This document shows positions 7,401-16,916 of a stretch of 23,719 nt of DNA, in pieces. Source of the DNA: an uncultured Oscillospiraceae bacterium (GTDB taxonomy: Bacteria; Bacillota; Clostridia; Oscillospirales; Oscillospiraceae); contig CAJUAC010000045.1 in NCBI GenBank assembly GCA_910583885.1, positions 1-23,719 of the forward strand, given 5' to 3'. How positions within the stretch are numbered: the first letter of the stretch is position 1; each line of letters opens with the position of its first letter. Below the pieces are notes generated by a model. The model saw only the letters and a program-made list of their open reading frames with translations. It did no database searches and was not told where the DNA came from. The position numbers were made by a program, and so were the translations under genes.

Positions 7401-8183
7401 TCAGGCGGCGTATCGGATACCGTTGCAGATGCTGATACCGATAATGACCGCCATAAGGCCCATAAACAGCCGGTCTACCGCCCGGTTGTCCAGCCGCTTG
7501 TTCAGGCTCCGGCCGGCCATCCCGCCGCCGATGCCGCCGGCCACCATCAACGCCAGCACGGCTGGGCGGAAGGGGGGCACTGCCCCGGCGGCCAGGGTGG
7601 ACAGCAGGTTTGCAAGCTGGCTGAAGAGGATGATGTACAGGCTGTTGGCGGCGGCAGTCTTGGTGTCCATACTGAAAAAAAAGTAGAGCACCACCAGGTT
7701 GATGGGCCCGCCGCCGATGCCCAGGAAGCTGGACATGCACCCCAGGGCCAGCCCGACCGCTGCGCAGGCCAGCCGGTTCTTCAGATGGTGGGTGGGGATC
7801 CGCTCTTTATATACCGTGTACACCAGGGTTCCCGCAGTGACAATAGCCAGGCAGACTGCCTGGACAGCCCCCACTGTGTTGGGGTTTTCAAACATGGCCT
7901 TCACCGCAGAGAACAGCTGGCTGCCCAGCAGGCCGCCTACAGCCGCTCCCAGGGCCAGGGGCGTACCGGTGGCCAGGGAGACCCGCCGCTCCCCAGCCAG
8001 TATGGCCCGCCCCACAGAATAGCAGCTCATGGAAAGCACAGTACATACGGAGAGGAAACTGATAGCCTGGACTGTCTCCAGGTGGAGCAGGTCCAGTACC
8101 GGCTTGATAATGACCCCGCCGCCAATGCCGCAGATAGCCCCCACAGTGCTGGCCAGCAGGCTAACCAGAAAAAATACCGCCAT
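7401..8183 (-). CDS. TSUP (TauE/SafE) family membrane anion exporter, copy 1
   Basis: This 260-residue integral membrane protein has about eight hydrophobic segments and the duplicated TSUP signature: GAICGIGGGVIIKPVLDLL near the N-terminus and SSFLGIGGGPINLVVLYFF in the second half. The family moves sulfite, sulfonates or related small anions out of the cell; the substrate here is not known. The start ATG has AAGGAGG 7 bases upstream. It lies 45 bases downstream of rsmA on the same strand, so it may share that transcript. Its 3' end converges on the Crp/Fnr gene with no terminator visible between them. Confidence 0.9.
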   Translation of the reverse strand: MAVFFLVSLLASTVGAICGIGGGVIIKPVLDLLHLETVQAISFLSVCTVLSMSCYSVGRAILAGERRVSLATGTPLALGAAVGGLLGSQLFSAVKAMFENPNTVGAVQAVCLAIVTAGTLVYTVYKERIPTHHLKNRLACAAVGLALGCMSSFLGIGGGPINLVVLYFFFSMDTKTAAANSLYIILFSQLANLLSTLAAGAVPPFRPAVLALMVAGGIGGGMAGRSLNKRLDNRAVDRLFMGLMAVIIGISICNGIRYAA

Positions 8184-8228
8184 AGCGATCCTCCTTACTC
8201 AAACTCTGTTTATGATGCTTCCGGCTCC

Positions 8229-9098
8229 TCAGCCCTCTGCCAGCGCAGCCCAGAGCCCATCTGCCAGGGCGGCCAGCTCCTCCATCCCCAAGGCTTCCCC
8301 CCGCACAGTGGGAGGGAGGCCGCAGCTGGCGATCACATCTGCCAGGCGCACCTTGCCCAGCTGGCCGAACACGGACGCCAGGCTGTTTGCCAGGGTTTTC
8401 CGGCGGAGGGCGAAGGCGGCGCGGACGGTCTGGAAGAAGAAGGCCTCCCCGCAGGCTGGGGAAACGGGCGGCCTGCTGCGCACCGGGCAGTGCGCCACAG
8501 CGCTTGTCACCTTGGGCGCGGGTAAAAAACAGGAGGCGGGTACGTCGAAAAGGACCTCCGGTTGGGTGTGGTACTGCATGTAGACGGAGAACGCACCGTA
8601 ATCCCCGGTACCGGGCCGGGCGGCCAGGCGCAGGGCCACCTCCCGCTGGACCATCACGGTGATAGATGCAAAGCGCTTCGCCTCCACCAGGGCCCGCAGC
8701 GCAGGGGTGGTGATGTTGTAGGGGAGGTTGGCGCAGGCCAGGGGGGTGAGGCCGGGGAAGGACTGGTCCACTAGGGCGGGGATGTCCAGCTTGAGGATGT
8801 CCCCGGGGATGAGGGTGAAGTTGCCCGCCCCGGCCATGGTCTCCGCCAGTACGGGCAGCAGGGCGCTGTCCAGCTCCACGGAGACCACCCGGCCAGCCAG
8901 CCGGCACAGCTCCCGGGTCAGGCAGCCGATGCCGGGGCCGATTTCCAGCACGCCATGGGCGCTGTCCGCGCCGCTGGCGGCGGCGGTCTGGCGGGGGACC
9001 CAGTCCTCAATTAAGAAATTCTGCCCCATGGATTTGGAGAAGCGGAAGCCGTGGCGGCCCAGCAGGGCCCGCACCTCCCGCATATCGCATAAATTCAT
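8229..9098 (-). CDS. rsmA: 16S rRNA (adenine1518-N6/adenine1519-N6)-dimethyltransferase
   Basis: RsmA/KsgA dimethylates two adjacent adenines in the 3' hairpin of 16S rRNA during small-subunit maturation. This 289-residue protein has every expected motif: FRFSKSMGQNFLIEDWV at the N-terminus, the SAM-binding loop VLEIGPGIGCLTREL, the acidic site VVSVELDSALLPVL, GDILKLDIPAL, the catalytic NLPYNITTP, and the C-terminal RAAFALRRKTLANSL. The ATG at 9098 is preceded by AAGGAGG. It has its own extended -10 promoter and runs divergently from the second TSUP gene. Confidence 0.96.
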   Translation of the reverse strand: MNLCDMREVRALLGRHGFRFSKSMGQNFLIEDWVPRQTAAASGADSAHGVLEIGPGIGCLTRELCRLAGRVVSVELDSALLPVLAETMAGAGNFTLIPGDILKLDIPALVDQSFPGLTPLACANLPYNITTPALRALVEAKRFASITVMVQREVALRLAARPGTGDYGAFSVYMQYHTQPEVLFDVPASCFLPAPKVTSAVAHCPVRSRPPVSPACGEAFFFQTVRAAFALRRKTLANSLASVFGQLGKVRLADVIASCGLPPTVRGEALGMEELAALADGLWAALAEG

Positions 9099-9134
9099 CG
9101 CAATGCCCTCCTTCGGCGGCGTGGTTTACTGTTG

Positions 9135-9143
9135 AGTATACCA
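9135..9143 (-). promoter_or_regulatory. Extended -10 promoter element for rsmA
   Basis: On the minus strand TGGTATACT (TGN plus -10 hexamer TATACT) lies about 37 bases upstream of the rsmA ATG, with a predicted start near 9128. No good -35 box is seen, which is usual for extended -10 promoters. It is part of an inverted repeat with the plus-strand promoter. Confidence 0.55.
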
Positions 9144-9181
9144 CACAGGCGAAAAAATAGGTAGTATAAATTTGCCGCTTG

Positions 9182-9190
9182 TGGTATAAT
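9182..9190 (+). promoter_or_regulatory. Extended -10 promoter for the TSUP-addB-addA operon
   Basis: TGGTATAAT combines a consensus -10 hexamer (9185-9190) with an upstream TGN. The -35 region at proper spacing (TAGTAT, 9162-9167) is weak. The ATG of the second TSUP gene follows at 9224. Confidence 0.65.
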
Positions 9191-9223
9191 GGCCGCGAAT
9201 GCTGGAACTGGAGGACTGCTATT

Positions 9224-9997
9224 ATGCCGGAGCTTCTGAAAATGTATCTGATCATATGCCCCCTGATTTTTCTGGGGGGCTTTGTGGACAGTATGGCTGG
9301 GGGCGGCGGGCTGATTACCCTGCCGGCCTACTTGATGGCCGGGGTGCCCGTCCACTTTGCCGCAGGGACCAACAAAGTAGTCAATGGCTGTGGGGCGGCC
9401 ATGGCCGGTTTCCGCTACTTCCGAAGCGGCAAGGTGCGCCTGCGCCCTGCGCTGTGCGCGGCGGCAGGGGCCATCGTGGGCGGGTATTTTGGCGCGGAGT
9501 TTGCCAAGAACCTCAGCGAGAATCTGCTCCAGGGGCTGATGCTGATTGCCCTGCCGCTGGTGGCCCTGTTCCTGGTGCTGAAGAAGGACTTCGGGCAGGA
9601 GGCGGAGACGGAAAAGACCTACAGCCGCCGCTATGAAATTGGCGTGAGCCTTGCCATCGGGCTGGTGATGGGGTGCTATGACGGCATTGTAGGGCCTGGG
9701 ACGGGGACGTTCCTGCTCATGGCCTTCTCCGCCCTGCTGGGCATGGACATGGTCACGGCCTCCGGCTGCTCCCGTGTCGGGAACCTGGCCTCCAACGCCG
9801 CGGCGGCCACCTCCTTCATCCTGGGCGGGAAAATCATGTGGGCCCTGGTGGTGCCGGGGGCATTGTGCAGCATCCTGGGCAACAACTGCGGCGTGCGCTT
9901 TGCCCTGCGCGGCGGTGGGAAGAAGATCCGCGGCATGATCTTTGTGGTGCTGGGGATGCTGTTTATCAAGATGCTGGCAGATCTGGTGACAAAGTAG
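9224..9997 (+). CDS. TSUP (TauE/SafE) family membrane anion exporter, copy 2
   Basis: This 257-residue polytopic membrane protein has the TSUP repeats: GGFVDSMAGGGGLITLPAYL near the N-terminus with HFAAGTNKVVNG after it, and GCYDGIVGPGTGTFLLMAFS in the second half followed by SRVGNLASNAAAA. It differs clearly from the copy at 7401-8183 and resembles the YfcA-like branch, so the two are paralogues rather than a recent duplication. The substrate is unknown. The ATG at 9224 follows GGAGGA by 8 bases. It ends 12 bases before addB and is probably co-transcribed with the nuclease genes. Confidence 0.9.
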   Translation: MPELLKMYLIICPLIFLGGFVDSMAGGGGLITLPAYLMAGVPVHFAAGTNKVVNGCGAAMAGFRYFRSGKVRLRPALCAAAGAIVGGYFGAEFAKNLSENLLQGLMLIALPLVALFLVLKKDFGQEAETEKTYSRRYEIGVSLAIGLVMGCYDGIVGPGTGTFLLMAFSALLGMDMVTASGCSRVGNLASNAAAATSFILGGKIMWALVVPGALCSILGNNCGVRFALRGGGKKIRGMIFVVLGMLFIKMLADLVTK

Positions 9998-10009
9998 GAG
10001 GGACGGCAT

Positions 10010-13000
10010 ATGCTGCGCATCTGGATGGGGCGGGCCAACACCGGGAAGACCCGCCGGGTACTGGAGGAAATCAAACGCCGGGGGGCGCAAGCGCTGCTCC
10101 TCTCGCCGGAGCACGCCTCCCATCAGGCGGAGGTGGAGCTGTGCCGGGCCTGCGGCCCGGAATCGGCGCGCTATGCCGAGGTTCTCAGCCTGCGCCTGCT
10201 GGCAAACCGTGCCCTGGCCCTGACGGGCGGGCTGGCGGACGGGACCCTGGACGCAGGGGGAAAACTGCTGCTGATGCAGCTCTCCCTCCAGGAGGCGGCC
10301 TCCCAGCTGACCGTCTACGCCCGGCCCAGCCGGAAAGCCCCCTTCCTCCAGGAGCTGGTATCGCTGTGTGACGAGCTGATCGCCGGGCGGGTACTGCCGG
10401 AGGACCTGGGGGACGCCGCACCGCAGCTGGAGGGCCTGAGCGGGGCAAAGGTGCAGGATCTGGCCCTGATCTACGCCGCCTACCTCTCCCGCCTGTGCCA
10501 GGAGGGGGAGGATCGCCGGGATCTGATGGAAAAGCTGATTGACAGCCTGGAGCCCTCCGGCTACGCGGCTGGGAAGGACATATACCTGGACGGCTTTACC
10601 TACTTCACCGCCCAGGAGCTGAAGCTGATCGAAATTTTGCTGCGCACGGCCCGGTCCGTCACTGTCACCCTGCTGGGGGACGGCAGCGGCTTGGAGATTT
10701 TTACGGAGAGTGTACGCACCCGGGACAGGCTGGTCCGTCTGGCGGGTGCGTGCGGCGCCCCTTGTACAGTGGAGGTCCTGCCCCTGCCGGAGCCAGGGAA
10801 CGCCCTAGAGCATCTGGCCGCCCGCTTCTTCGGCCAGCCGGAGGGCTGGGAGGAGGACTGTACCGGGGTAGAGCTGTGCCGGGCGGAGAGCATGTTCACC
10901 GAGACGGAGTATGTTGCCGCCAAGATCCTGGAGCTGGTGCGGTCAGGGGACTACCGCTTCCGGGATATCGGCGTGGCGGCCCGGAACCTGGACGAATATG
11001 CCGCTACCATTGAGAACGTCTTCGAGCGGTACGGCGTGCCCGTCTACCTCAGCCGCCGCAGCGACGTGCTGGAGAAACCGGTATTGAGCCTGCTGGCCGG
11101 CGCATTGGACGCGGTGGCGGGGGGCTATGAATATGAGGACATGTTCCGCTGGCTGAAAACCGGGCTGGCGGGGCTGGCAGATGGGGAGTGCGACCTGCTG
11201 GAGAACTACGCCATCGCCTGGGACATCCATGGGAGCATGTGGATCCGGGAGGAGGACTGGGCCGGCAACCCCAGCGGCTGGCGGGAGGACTTTACCCCGG
11301 AGCAGACAGCTGCGCTGGAGGAGATCAACCGCCTGCGCCGCCGGGTAGGGGGGCCTCTGCGCCGCCTGGCCCAGGGCTTGCGGGATCACGAGGGCGCGCG
11401 GGAGAAGCTGGAGGTGCTGTGGGCATTCCTGGAGGAGCTGGGGCTGGCACAGCAGCTGGAGGAGCACACTGCCCGCCTGGAGGAGCTGGGTGAGCTCCAG
11501 CGGGCCAGGGAGTACAGCCAGCTCTGGGAGCTGCTGTGCGGCGTGATGGACCAGTTTGCAGATATGCTGGGGGATGCCCCTCTGGATACGGAGGAGTTCA
11601 CCCGGCTGCTGAAGCTGGTGCTGACCCAGTACGATGTAGGAACGATCCCCGTGTCCCTGGATCAGGTCCAGGCCGCCCAAATCACCAGGAATGACCGGCA
11701 CCGGATCAAGTGCCTGTTCTTGATGGGGGCCAACGACCACGTGCTCCCGGCGGTCCAGACCAGCACAGGCCTGCTTACCCGGGAGGACCGGGAGCAGCTC
11801 AAGGTCCGGGGGATCGACCTGGCCCCCAGCGGCATGGATCTGTTCCATATCGAGCTGCAAAACCTCTATGCCGCCCTGGCCCAGCCCACGGACCGGCTGT
11901 ACGTCACCTGGCCGGTATCGGATCTGGCCGGGACGCCCCTGCGCCCCTCCTTCGTGGTGGGACGGATCAAGGCCCTGTTGCCCGGCGCGGCGGAGGTGGC
12001 AGGCAGCGGCGCCTGCCGTCTCACCGCCCCCATTCCCGCCCTGGAGCTGGCCGGTGGGGAGAGGGAGGGGGAGCTGTGGCGTTATTTTGCTGAGGATGCC
12101 CACTGGGGCGGTGCCCTGGAGGCCATGGGCCGGGCCGCCCGGATGACCCGGGGCCGCCTCTCCCCCCAGGCGGTGGAGACCCTGTATGGCCGCAGCTACC
12201 GCATGTCCGCCAGCCGCATTGACAAGATCAACTCCTGCCACTTCGCCTACTTCATGCAGTACGGCCTGCGGGCCAAGGAGCGCACCCAGGCGGGCTTCGA
12301 TGCGTCCCAGGTGGGCACCTTCCTCCACTACGTGCTCGAGCACGTGACGCGCTCCGTCATGGAGCGGGGGGGCTTCGCGGCGGTGGAGAAACGGGATCTG
12401 AAAAAACTGGTGGACCAGGTGGTTCAAGCCTACATGGACGCGTCCCTGCCGGGCTTTGATGGCCGGGATGCCCGGTTTAAATACTTGTTCCGCCGCCTGC
12501 GCAAGACGGTGGGTACCATCGTAGAGAACGTGGCCGGTGAGCTGGCAGTGTCCGATTTCGTTCCCTTGGAATTTGAACTGGGATTCGGCGGGGACGGCAA
12601 GCTCCCCGCCATCACTGTCCAGGCCGGGGACGCCGCCCTGACCGTGGCGGGGAAGGTGGACCGGGTGGATGGCTGGCTGAAGGACAACAAGCTGTACTTA
12701 CGGGTAGTGGACTACAAATCAGGGAAGAAAGCCTTCGACCTCAGCGATGTCCGCCACGGGCTGAATATCCAGATGCTGCTCTACCTCTTCACCCTGGAGC
12801 GGGAGGGTCGCCCACTCTTTGGCCATGAGATTGTCCCGGCGGGGGTGCTCTACCTGCCGGCCCGGGATGTGCTGGTCAACCAGCCGCGGGGGATCGACCC
12901 CGCCCGGCTGCGCGCGGCCATGGACCGGGAGCTGCGCCGCAGCGGTATGGTCCTGGGGGAACCGGATGTGCTGCGGGCCATGGAGCACAGCGCCCTGGAG

Positions 13001-13336
13001 GAGCCACGTTTCCTGCCCCTCACCCTGGGCAGGGACGGCAGCATCACCAAGGGCATCGCCACGGCGGCAGAGCTGGGGAAGCTGGGGCAGTATGTGGACA
13101 AGCTGCTGGAGAAGATCGCCCAGGAGCTGCGCCAGGGCAATATTGATGCGGACCCCTGCGGCCGCAGTGAGCATGAGAACGCCTGCACCTACTGTGAATT
13201 TGCCTCCGCCTGCCACTTCATGGACGCGGACAGCACCGACCATCTGGAGCTGATCCGGCCCGTGACCCCGGCGGAGTTCTGGGAGCAGATCGGTGAAGCC
13301 GTCAGAGAGGAGGACGAGCCATGGGCATCCAACTGA
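10010..13336 (+). CDS. addB: ATP-dependent helicase/nuclease subunit B (AddB)
   Basis: AddB forms with AddA the double-strand-break resecting helicase-nuclease of Firmicutes that recognises Chi and prepares ends for RecA. The protein has 1108 residues, near the usual length. The N-terminal nucleotide-binding loop reads GRANTGKT. The iron-sulfur cluster ligands are all visible: C743 (INSCHF) and C1059, C1062 and C1068 in ACTYCEFASAC, with the Cx2Cx5C spacing known from Bacillus AddB. The RecB-type nuclease site is VVDYKSG with D901 and K903, after GKVDRVDGW. The ATG at 10010 has GGAGGG upstream. Its end overlaps addA by 16 bases, consistent with equal production of the two subunits. Confidence 0.96.
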   Translation: MLRIWMGRANTGKTRRVLEEIKRRGAQALLLSPEHASHQAEVELCRACGPESARYAEVLSLRLLANRALALTGGLADGTLDAGGKLLLMQLSLQEAASQLTVYARPSRKAPFLQELVSLCDELIAGRVLPEDLGDAAPQLEGLSGAKVQDLALIYAAYLSRLCQEGEDRRDLMEKLIDSLEPSGYAAGKDIYLDGFTYFTAQELKLIEILLRTARSVTVTLLGDGSGLEIFTESVRTRDRLVRLAGACGAPCTVEVLPLPEPGNALEHLAARFFGQPEGWEEDCTGVELCRAESMFTETEYVAAKILELVRSGDYRFRDIGVAARNLDEYAATIENVFERYGVPVYLSRRSDVLEKPVLSLLAGALDAVAGGYEYEDMFRWLKTGLAGLADGECDLLENYAIAWDIHGSMWIREEDWAGNPSGWREDFTPEQTAALEEINRLRRRVGGPLRRLAQGLRDHEGAREKLEVLWAFLEELGLAQQLEEHTARLEELGELQRAREYSQLWELLCGVMDQFADMLGDAPLDTEEFTRLLKLVLTQYDVGTIPVSLDQVQAAQITRNDRHRIKCLFLMGANDHVLPAVQTSTGLLTREDREQLKVRGIDLAPSGMDLFHIELQNLYAALAQPTDRLYVTWPVSDLAGTPLRPSFVVGRIKALLPGAAEVAGSGACRLTAPIPALELAGGEREGELWRYFAEDAHWGGALEAMGRAARMTRGRLSPQAVETLYGRSYRMSASRIDKINSCHFAYFMQYGLRAKERTQAGFDASQVGTFLHYVLEHVTRSVMERGGFAAVEKRDLKKLVDQVVQAYMDASLPGFDGRDARFKYLFRRLRKTVGTIVENVAGELAVSDFVPLEFELGFGGDGKLPAITVQAGDAALTVAGKVDRVDGWLKDNKLYLRVVDYKSGKKAFDLSDVRHGLNIQMLLYLFTLEREGRPLFGHEIVPAGVLYLPARDVLVNQPRGIDPARLRAAMDRELRRSGMVLGEPDVLRAMEHSALEEPRFLPLTLGRDGSITKGIATAAELGKLGQYVDKLLEKIAQELRQGNIDADPCGRSEHENACTYCEFASACHFMDADSTDHLELIRPVTPAEFWEQIGEAVREEDEPWASN

Positions 13337-16300
13337 CAGAGAGCCAGCGGGCTGTGGTAGAGGACCAGGGCGGCAGCCTGCTGGTCTCCGCTGCCGCCGG
13401 CAGCGGTAAGACACGGGTGCTGGTGGACCGGCTGTTCCGCCGGGTACTGGGGGAGGAGCAGGCCAATATGGATGACTTCCTCATCATCACCTACACCCGG
13501 GCGGCGGCGGCGGAGCTGCGGGAACGCATTGCCCAGGAGCTGGCCGGGCGCATGGCGGACCGGCCTGGGGACCGCCACCTCCAGCGCCAGCTCCTGCTGG
13601 TCTACCAGGCGGACATCAAGACCATTGACGCCTTCTGCACCGCCCTGCTGCGGGAGAATGTGCACCTGCTGGACGAGGGGCAGGGGCTGACGGCAGATTT
13701 CCGGGTGCTGGACCAGAATGAGGCCATGCTCCTGCGCCGCCGGGTGCTGCCCCGGGTGCTGGAGCAGTTCTATACGGACATGTCCCCCGGCGCGGAGCAG
13801 CTGGCGGACGCCTTCGGCTTTGGCCGGGACGACAGCCGCCTGGAGGAGCTGGTGCTGGAGCTCTACGGCAAGGTCCAGAGCCACCCCTACCCGGAACGTT
13901 GGCTGGAGGAACAGAAGGCAGGCTGGGCAGAGCTGCCGGAGGACGCGGGGGAGACCGCTTGGGGCCGGGAACTGCTGGACGGGCTGGCCCGTAAGGCCCT
14001 CCACTGGTCACGCCTGCTGCAAGGCGGCTTGGAACAGATGGATCCCGCTCTGCTGCGCTCCTATGGCCCCTGCTTTTCCCAGGTGTCTGGCCAGCTGGAG
14101 GCGCTGGCGGAGGGGGCCCGGGCGGGCTGGGATGCGGCAGCGGCGCGGGTAGTCCAGTTCCCACGGCTCACAGCTGTCCGGAAGTGCGAATACCCGGAGT
14201 TGAAAATCCGGATGAAGGGCCTGTGGGACCGGTGCAAGGCAGAGATGGGTACGGCCTGCGCGATATTGGATGTGACGGGAGCTGAGGCGGCAGAGGATCT
14301 GCGCCGTTCCGCCCCGGCTATGGAAGCGCTGCTGGCGCTATGTGTGGATTTCTCGGCAGCCTACCAGAAGGAGAAGCTGCGGCGCAACGCCGCGGACTTC
14401 TCCGACCAGGAGCACTACGCTGTACGCCTGCTGCTGGGGGAGGATGGGGAGCCCACCGAGCTGGCACGGGTGGTCTCGGGCCGTTACCGGGAGGTGATGG
14501 TGGATGAGTATCAGGACACCAACCAGGTGCAGAACTGTGTTTTTGACGCCATCTCCAACCAGGGCCGCACCCTCTTCACCGTAGGGGACATGAAGCAGTC
14601 CATTTACCGCTTCCGCCTGGCGGATCCCTCCATCTTCCTCAAAAAGTACCGCGCCTACCCCGCCGCCATTGAAGCGGAGGATGGGGAGCCTCGGAAGATC
14701 CTGCTCAGTCAGAATTTCCGCTCCCGCCAGCCGGTGCTGGACGCGGTAAACTTCGTCTTTGAGGCAATCATGTCCCAGGAGATGGGGGAGCTGGACTACG
14801 GCGAGGAGGAGCGGCTAAACTTCGGGGCGGCCTACTTGCCGCCCCGTGAGGACTGCCAGACAGAATTCCATCTGCTGTCGCTCCCGCGGGATAAGGAGGT
14901 TCGCCACGTGCCTGGGCCCCTGGCGGAGGCGCGGTTTGTGGCGGAGCGGATTGCCCGGCTGTTGGAGGAGGGGTATCCAGTGACGGAAGGGGATACCGGG
15001 GCGCTGCGCCCCTGCCGCCCGGAGGACATCGTGGTGCTCATGCGCTCCCCGAACCCCCGTTTGCGCCACTACACCCGCGCTTTAGCGGAGCGGGGGATCC
15101 CCTGCGGGGTTCAGGAGGATGAGGACTTCTTCTCCACCATGGAGGTGGCGGTGGCCTACGCCCTGCTGCAAATTCTGGATAACCCCCGGCAGGACGTGCC
15201 GCTGATTGCCGTGTTGCGCTCGCCCCTGTTCGGCTTCACGCCGGACCGGCTGGCAGTCATCCGCGGCAGCCATCCGGCGGGGGACTTTTACGAAGCCCTG
15301 GCTGCCAGCGGCGACCCGGCCTGCGTGGACTTCCTGGAGCAGCTGGAGCAGCTGCGCAGCCTGGCCAAGGATATGAGTATGCACCGCTTGATCTGGCGGC
15401 TGTACAACCAGCTGAACATGCTGGGGGTGTTTGGGGCCATGGCAGACGGCGGGCGGCGGAGGGAGAACCTGATCGCCCTCTATGAGCACGCGCGGGCCTT
15501 TGAAGGGGCGGGCTACAAGGGGTTGTTCGCCTTTGTCAGCCACCTGCGCTTTCTGCTGGAGAACGGGGAACAGCCGGCTGTGGCCGCCGGGTGTATCAGC
15601 GGCGGCGTACAGATCATGAGCATCCACCGTTCCAAGGGGCTGGAGTTCCCCATTGTGATTCTTGCTGACCTGAATAAAAGCTTTAACGGCACGGATCTGC
15701 AAACACCGGTGCTGGTCCATCCCCAGCTGGGGCTGGGGCCGCTGTACATCGACCTGGACCGCCACATCCGTTACCCCACCATCGCCCGGGGGGCGGTGGC
15801 AGGCCGGGTGAGCCGGGAGATGCGTGCGGAGGAGATGCGGGTGCTGTATGTAGGCATGACCCGGGCCAAGGAGAAGCTGATCCTGGTATCCGCCATGCAG
15901 TCGGCCGCCAAGAAGCTACAGCGGCTGACCGCCCTGTCCGCCCTGCCTGTGCCGCCGGAAACAGTGGACGGGGCGGGTTCCATGGCGGAGTGGCTGCTGC
16001 TGCCCCTGCTGCGGCGGTGGGAGGCCGCGCCGCTGCGGCTGCTGGCGGAACTGGAGGAGGGGGGGTGGGCTCCCCTGGAGGACACCCCCTGGCAGATCCA
16101 GATCCATGACGGGGCGCTCTACGACGGGTTGCCCTGCCCATCAGAGGAGGAACAGGCCGCCGCCCCCTCCGATTGCCTGCCAGTGGACAGGGAGGCCCTG
16201 GGTTTCGTCTACCCCTATCAGACTGCCTGTACCACGCCCACCAAGCTGACCGCGACGCAGCTCAAGGGCCGGGAAAAGGACAAGGAGATCGCGGAGGACA

Positions 16301-16866
16301 CCATCCAGCCCTACGTCCACCATGAATTTGCCGCACCCCGCTTCCTGTCAGGGAAGAAGCCCATGGGGCCGGAGGCCAGGGGGACGGCGGTGCATCTGGT
16401 GATGCAGTATGTGGATCTGCGGGGGAAGACGGCCGTGGAGGAGACGGTGGAGGATCTTGTGAAACGCCGCCTGCTGACAGCGGAGCAGGCCCAGGCTGTC
16501 GACCTGACGGCCATCCGCCGGTTCCTGGCATCACCGCTGGCGCAGGAACTGCGGCAGGCGAAGGAGTTGGAGAGGGAGTACCGGTTCAGCCTCCTGGTCC
16601 CGGCTGGGGCCTACTACCCGGCACTGGGAGAAGAGGACGAGGTGATGCTCCAGGGCGTAGTGGATCTGTACGCAGTGAAGGACGGGGCTGTCACGGTGGT
16701 GGACTTCAAAACCGACTGGGTGAATGAGAAAACTTTGCCAGAGAAGCTTGGCTTCTACCGTCCCCAGCTGGAGGCGTACAGCGAAGCGCTGGAAAAAATT
16801 CTGGGCCTGCCGGTTAGCAAGAAGGTTCTGTACTTCTTTTACGCTGGTCAGGCGGTAGAGTTGTAA
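13321..16866 (+). CDS. addA: ATP-dependent helicase/nuclease subunit A (AddA)
   Basis: AddA is the 3'-5' UvrD-type motor and nuclease subunit of AddAB. The protein has 1181 residues. Helicase motifs in order are the Q motif LTESQRAVVE, Walker A AAAGSGKT (K30), Walker B MVDEYQDTNQ (D395, E396), motif III VGDMKQSIYRFR, motif IV LSQNFRSRQ, motif V MSIHRSKGLEFPIVIL and motif VI VLYVGMTRAKEKL. The C-terminal RecB-like nuclease carries VVDFKTDW with D1128 and K1130. The ATG at 13321 follows AGGAGG and lies inside the addB end. Two terminator hairpins follow directly. Confidence 0.97.
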   Translation: MGIQLTESQRAVVEDQGGSLLVSAAAGSGKTRVLVDRLFRRVLGEEQANMDDFLIITYTRAAAAELRERIAQELAGRMADRPGDRHLQRQLLLVYQADIKTIDAFCTALLRENVHLLDEGQGLTADFRVLDQNEAMLLRRRVLPRVLEQFYTDMSPGAEQLADAFGFGRDDSRLEELVLELYGKVQSHPYPERWLEEQKAGWAELPEDAGETAWGRELLDGLARKALHWSRLLQGGLEQMDPALLRSYGPCFSQVSGQLEALAEGARAGWDAAAARVVQFPRLTAVRKCEYPELKIRMKGLWDRCKAEMGTACAILDVTGAEAAEDLRRSAPAMEALLALCVDFSAAYQKEKLRRNAADFSDQEHYAVRLLLGEDGEPTELARVVSGRYREVMVDEYQDTNQVQNCVFDAISNQGRTLFTVGDMKQSIYRFRLADPSIFLKKYRAYPAAIEAEDGEPRKILLSQNFRSRQPVLDAVNFVFEAIMSQEMGELDYGEEERLNFGAAYLPPREDCQTEFHLLSLPRDKEVRHVPGPLAEARFVAERIARLLEEGYPVTEGDTGALRPCRPEDIVVLMRSPNPRLRHYTRALAERGIPCGVQEDEDFFSTMEVAVAYALLQILDNPRQDVPLIAVLRSPLFGFTPDRLAVIRGSHPAGDFYEALAASGDPACVDFLEQLEQLRSLAKDMSMHRLIWRLYNQLNMLGVFGAMADGGRRRENLIALYEHARAFEGAGYKGLFAFVSHLRFLLENGEQPAVAAGCISGGVQIMSIHRSKGLEFPIVILADLNKSFNGTDLQTPVLVHPQLGLGPLYIDLDRHIRYPTIARGAVAGRVSREMRAEEMRVLYVGMTRAKEKLILVSAMQSAAKKLQRLTALSALPVPPETVDGAGSMAEWLLLPLLRRWEAAPLRLLAELEEGGWAPLEDTPWQIQIHDGALYDGLPCPSEEEQAAAPSDCLPVDREALGFVYPYQTACTTPTKLTATQLKGREKDKEIAEDTIQPYVHHEFAAPRFLSGKKPMGPEARGTAVHLVMQYVDLRGKTAVEETVEDLVKRRLLTAEQAQAVDLTAIRRFLASPLAQELRQAKELEREYRFSLLVPAGAYYPALGEEDEVMLQGVVDLYAVKDGAVTVVDFKTDWVNEKTLPEKLGFYRPQLEAYSEALEKILGLPVSKKVLYFFYAGQAVEL

Positions 16867-16880
16867 TCCCTACACAAAAA

Positions 16881-16916
16881 CAGGGCCGGAACCGCTCACG
16901 GGTGGTTCTGGCCCTG
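16881..16916 (-). terminator. Intrinsic terminator for minus-strand transcription
   Basis: CAGGGCCGGAACC and GGTTCTGGCCCTG form 13 positions with one mismatch around a 10-base loop. On the minus strand the stem is followed by TTTTTGTG, so it should stop transcripts coming from the right before they enter addA antisense. Its right arm shares CCCTG with the next hairpin. Confidence 0.6.

Noticed and set aside
9095..10123. A 342-codon open frame antisense to the second TSUP gene
   Set aside because: Shadow of the real TSUP gene, with no start signals and low-complexity content.
10943..12427. A 494-codon open frame antisense to addB
   Set aside because: It is a shadow of a high-GC gene whose sense frame carries all AddB motifs; the antisense protein is repetitive His/Gln/Pro-rich with no domain and has no ribosome binding site.
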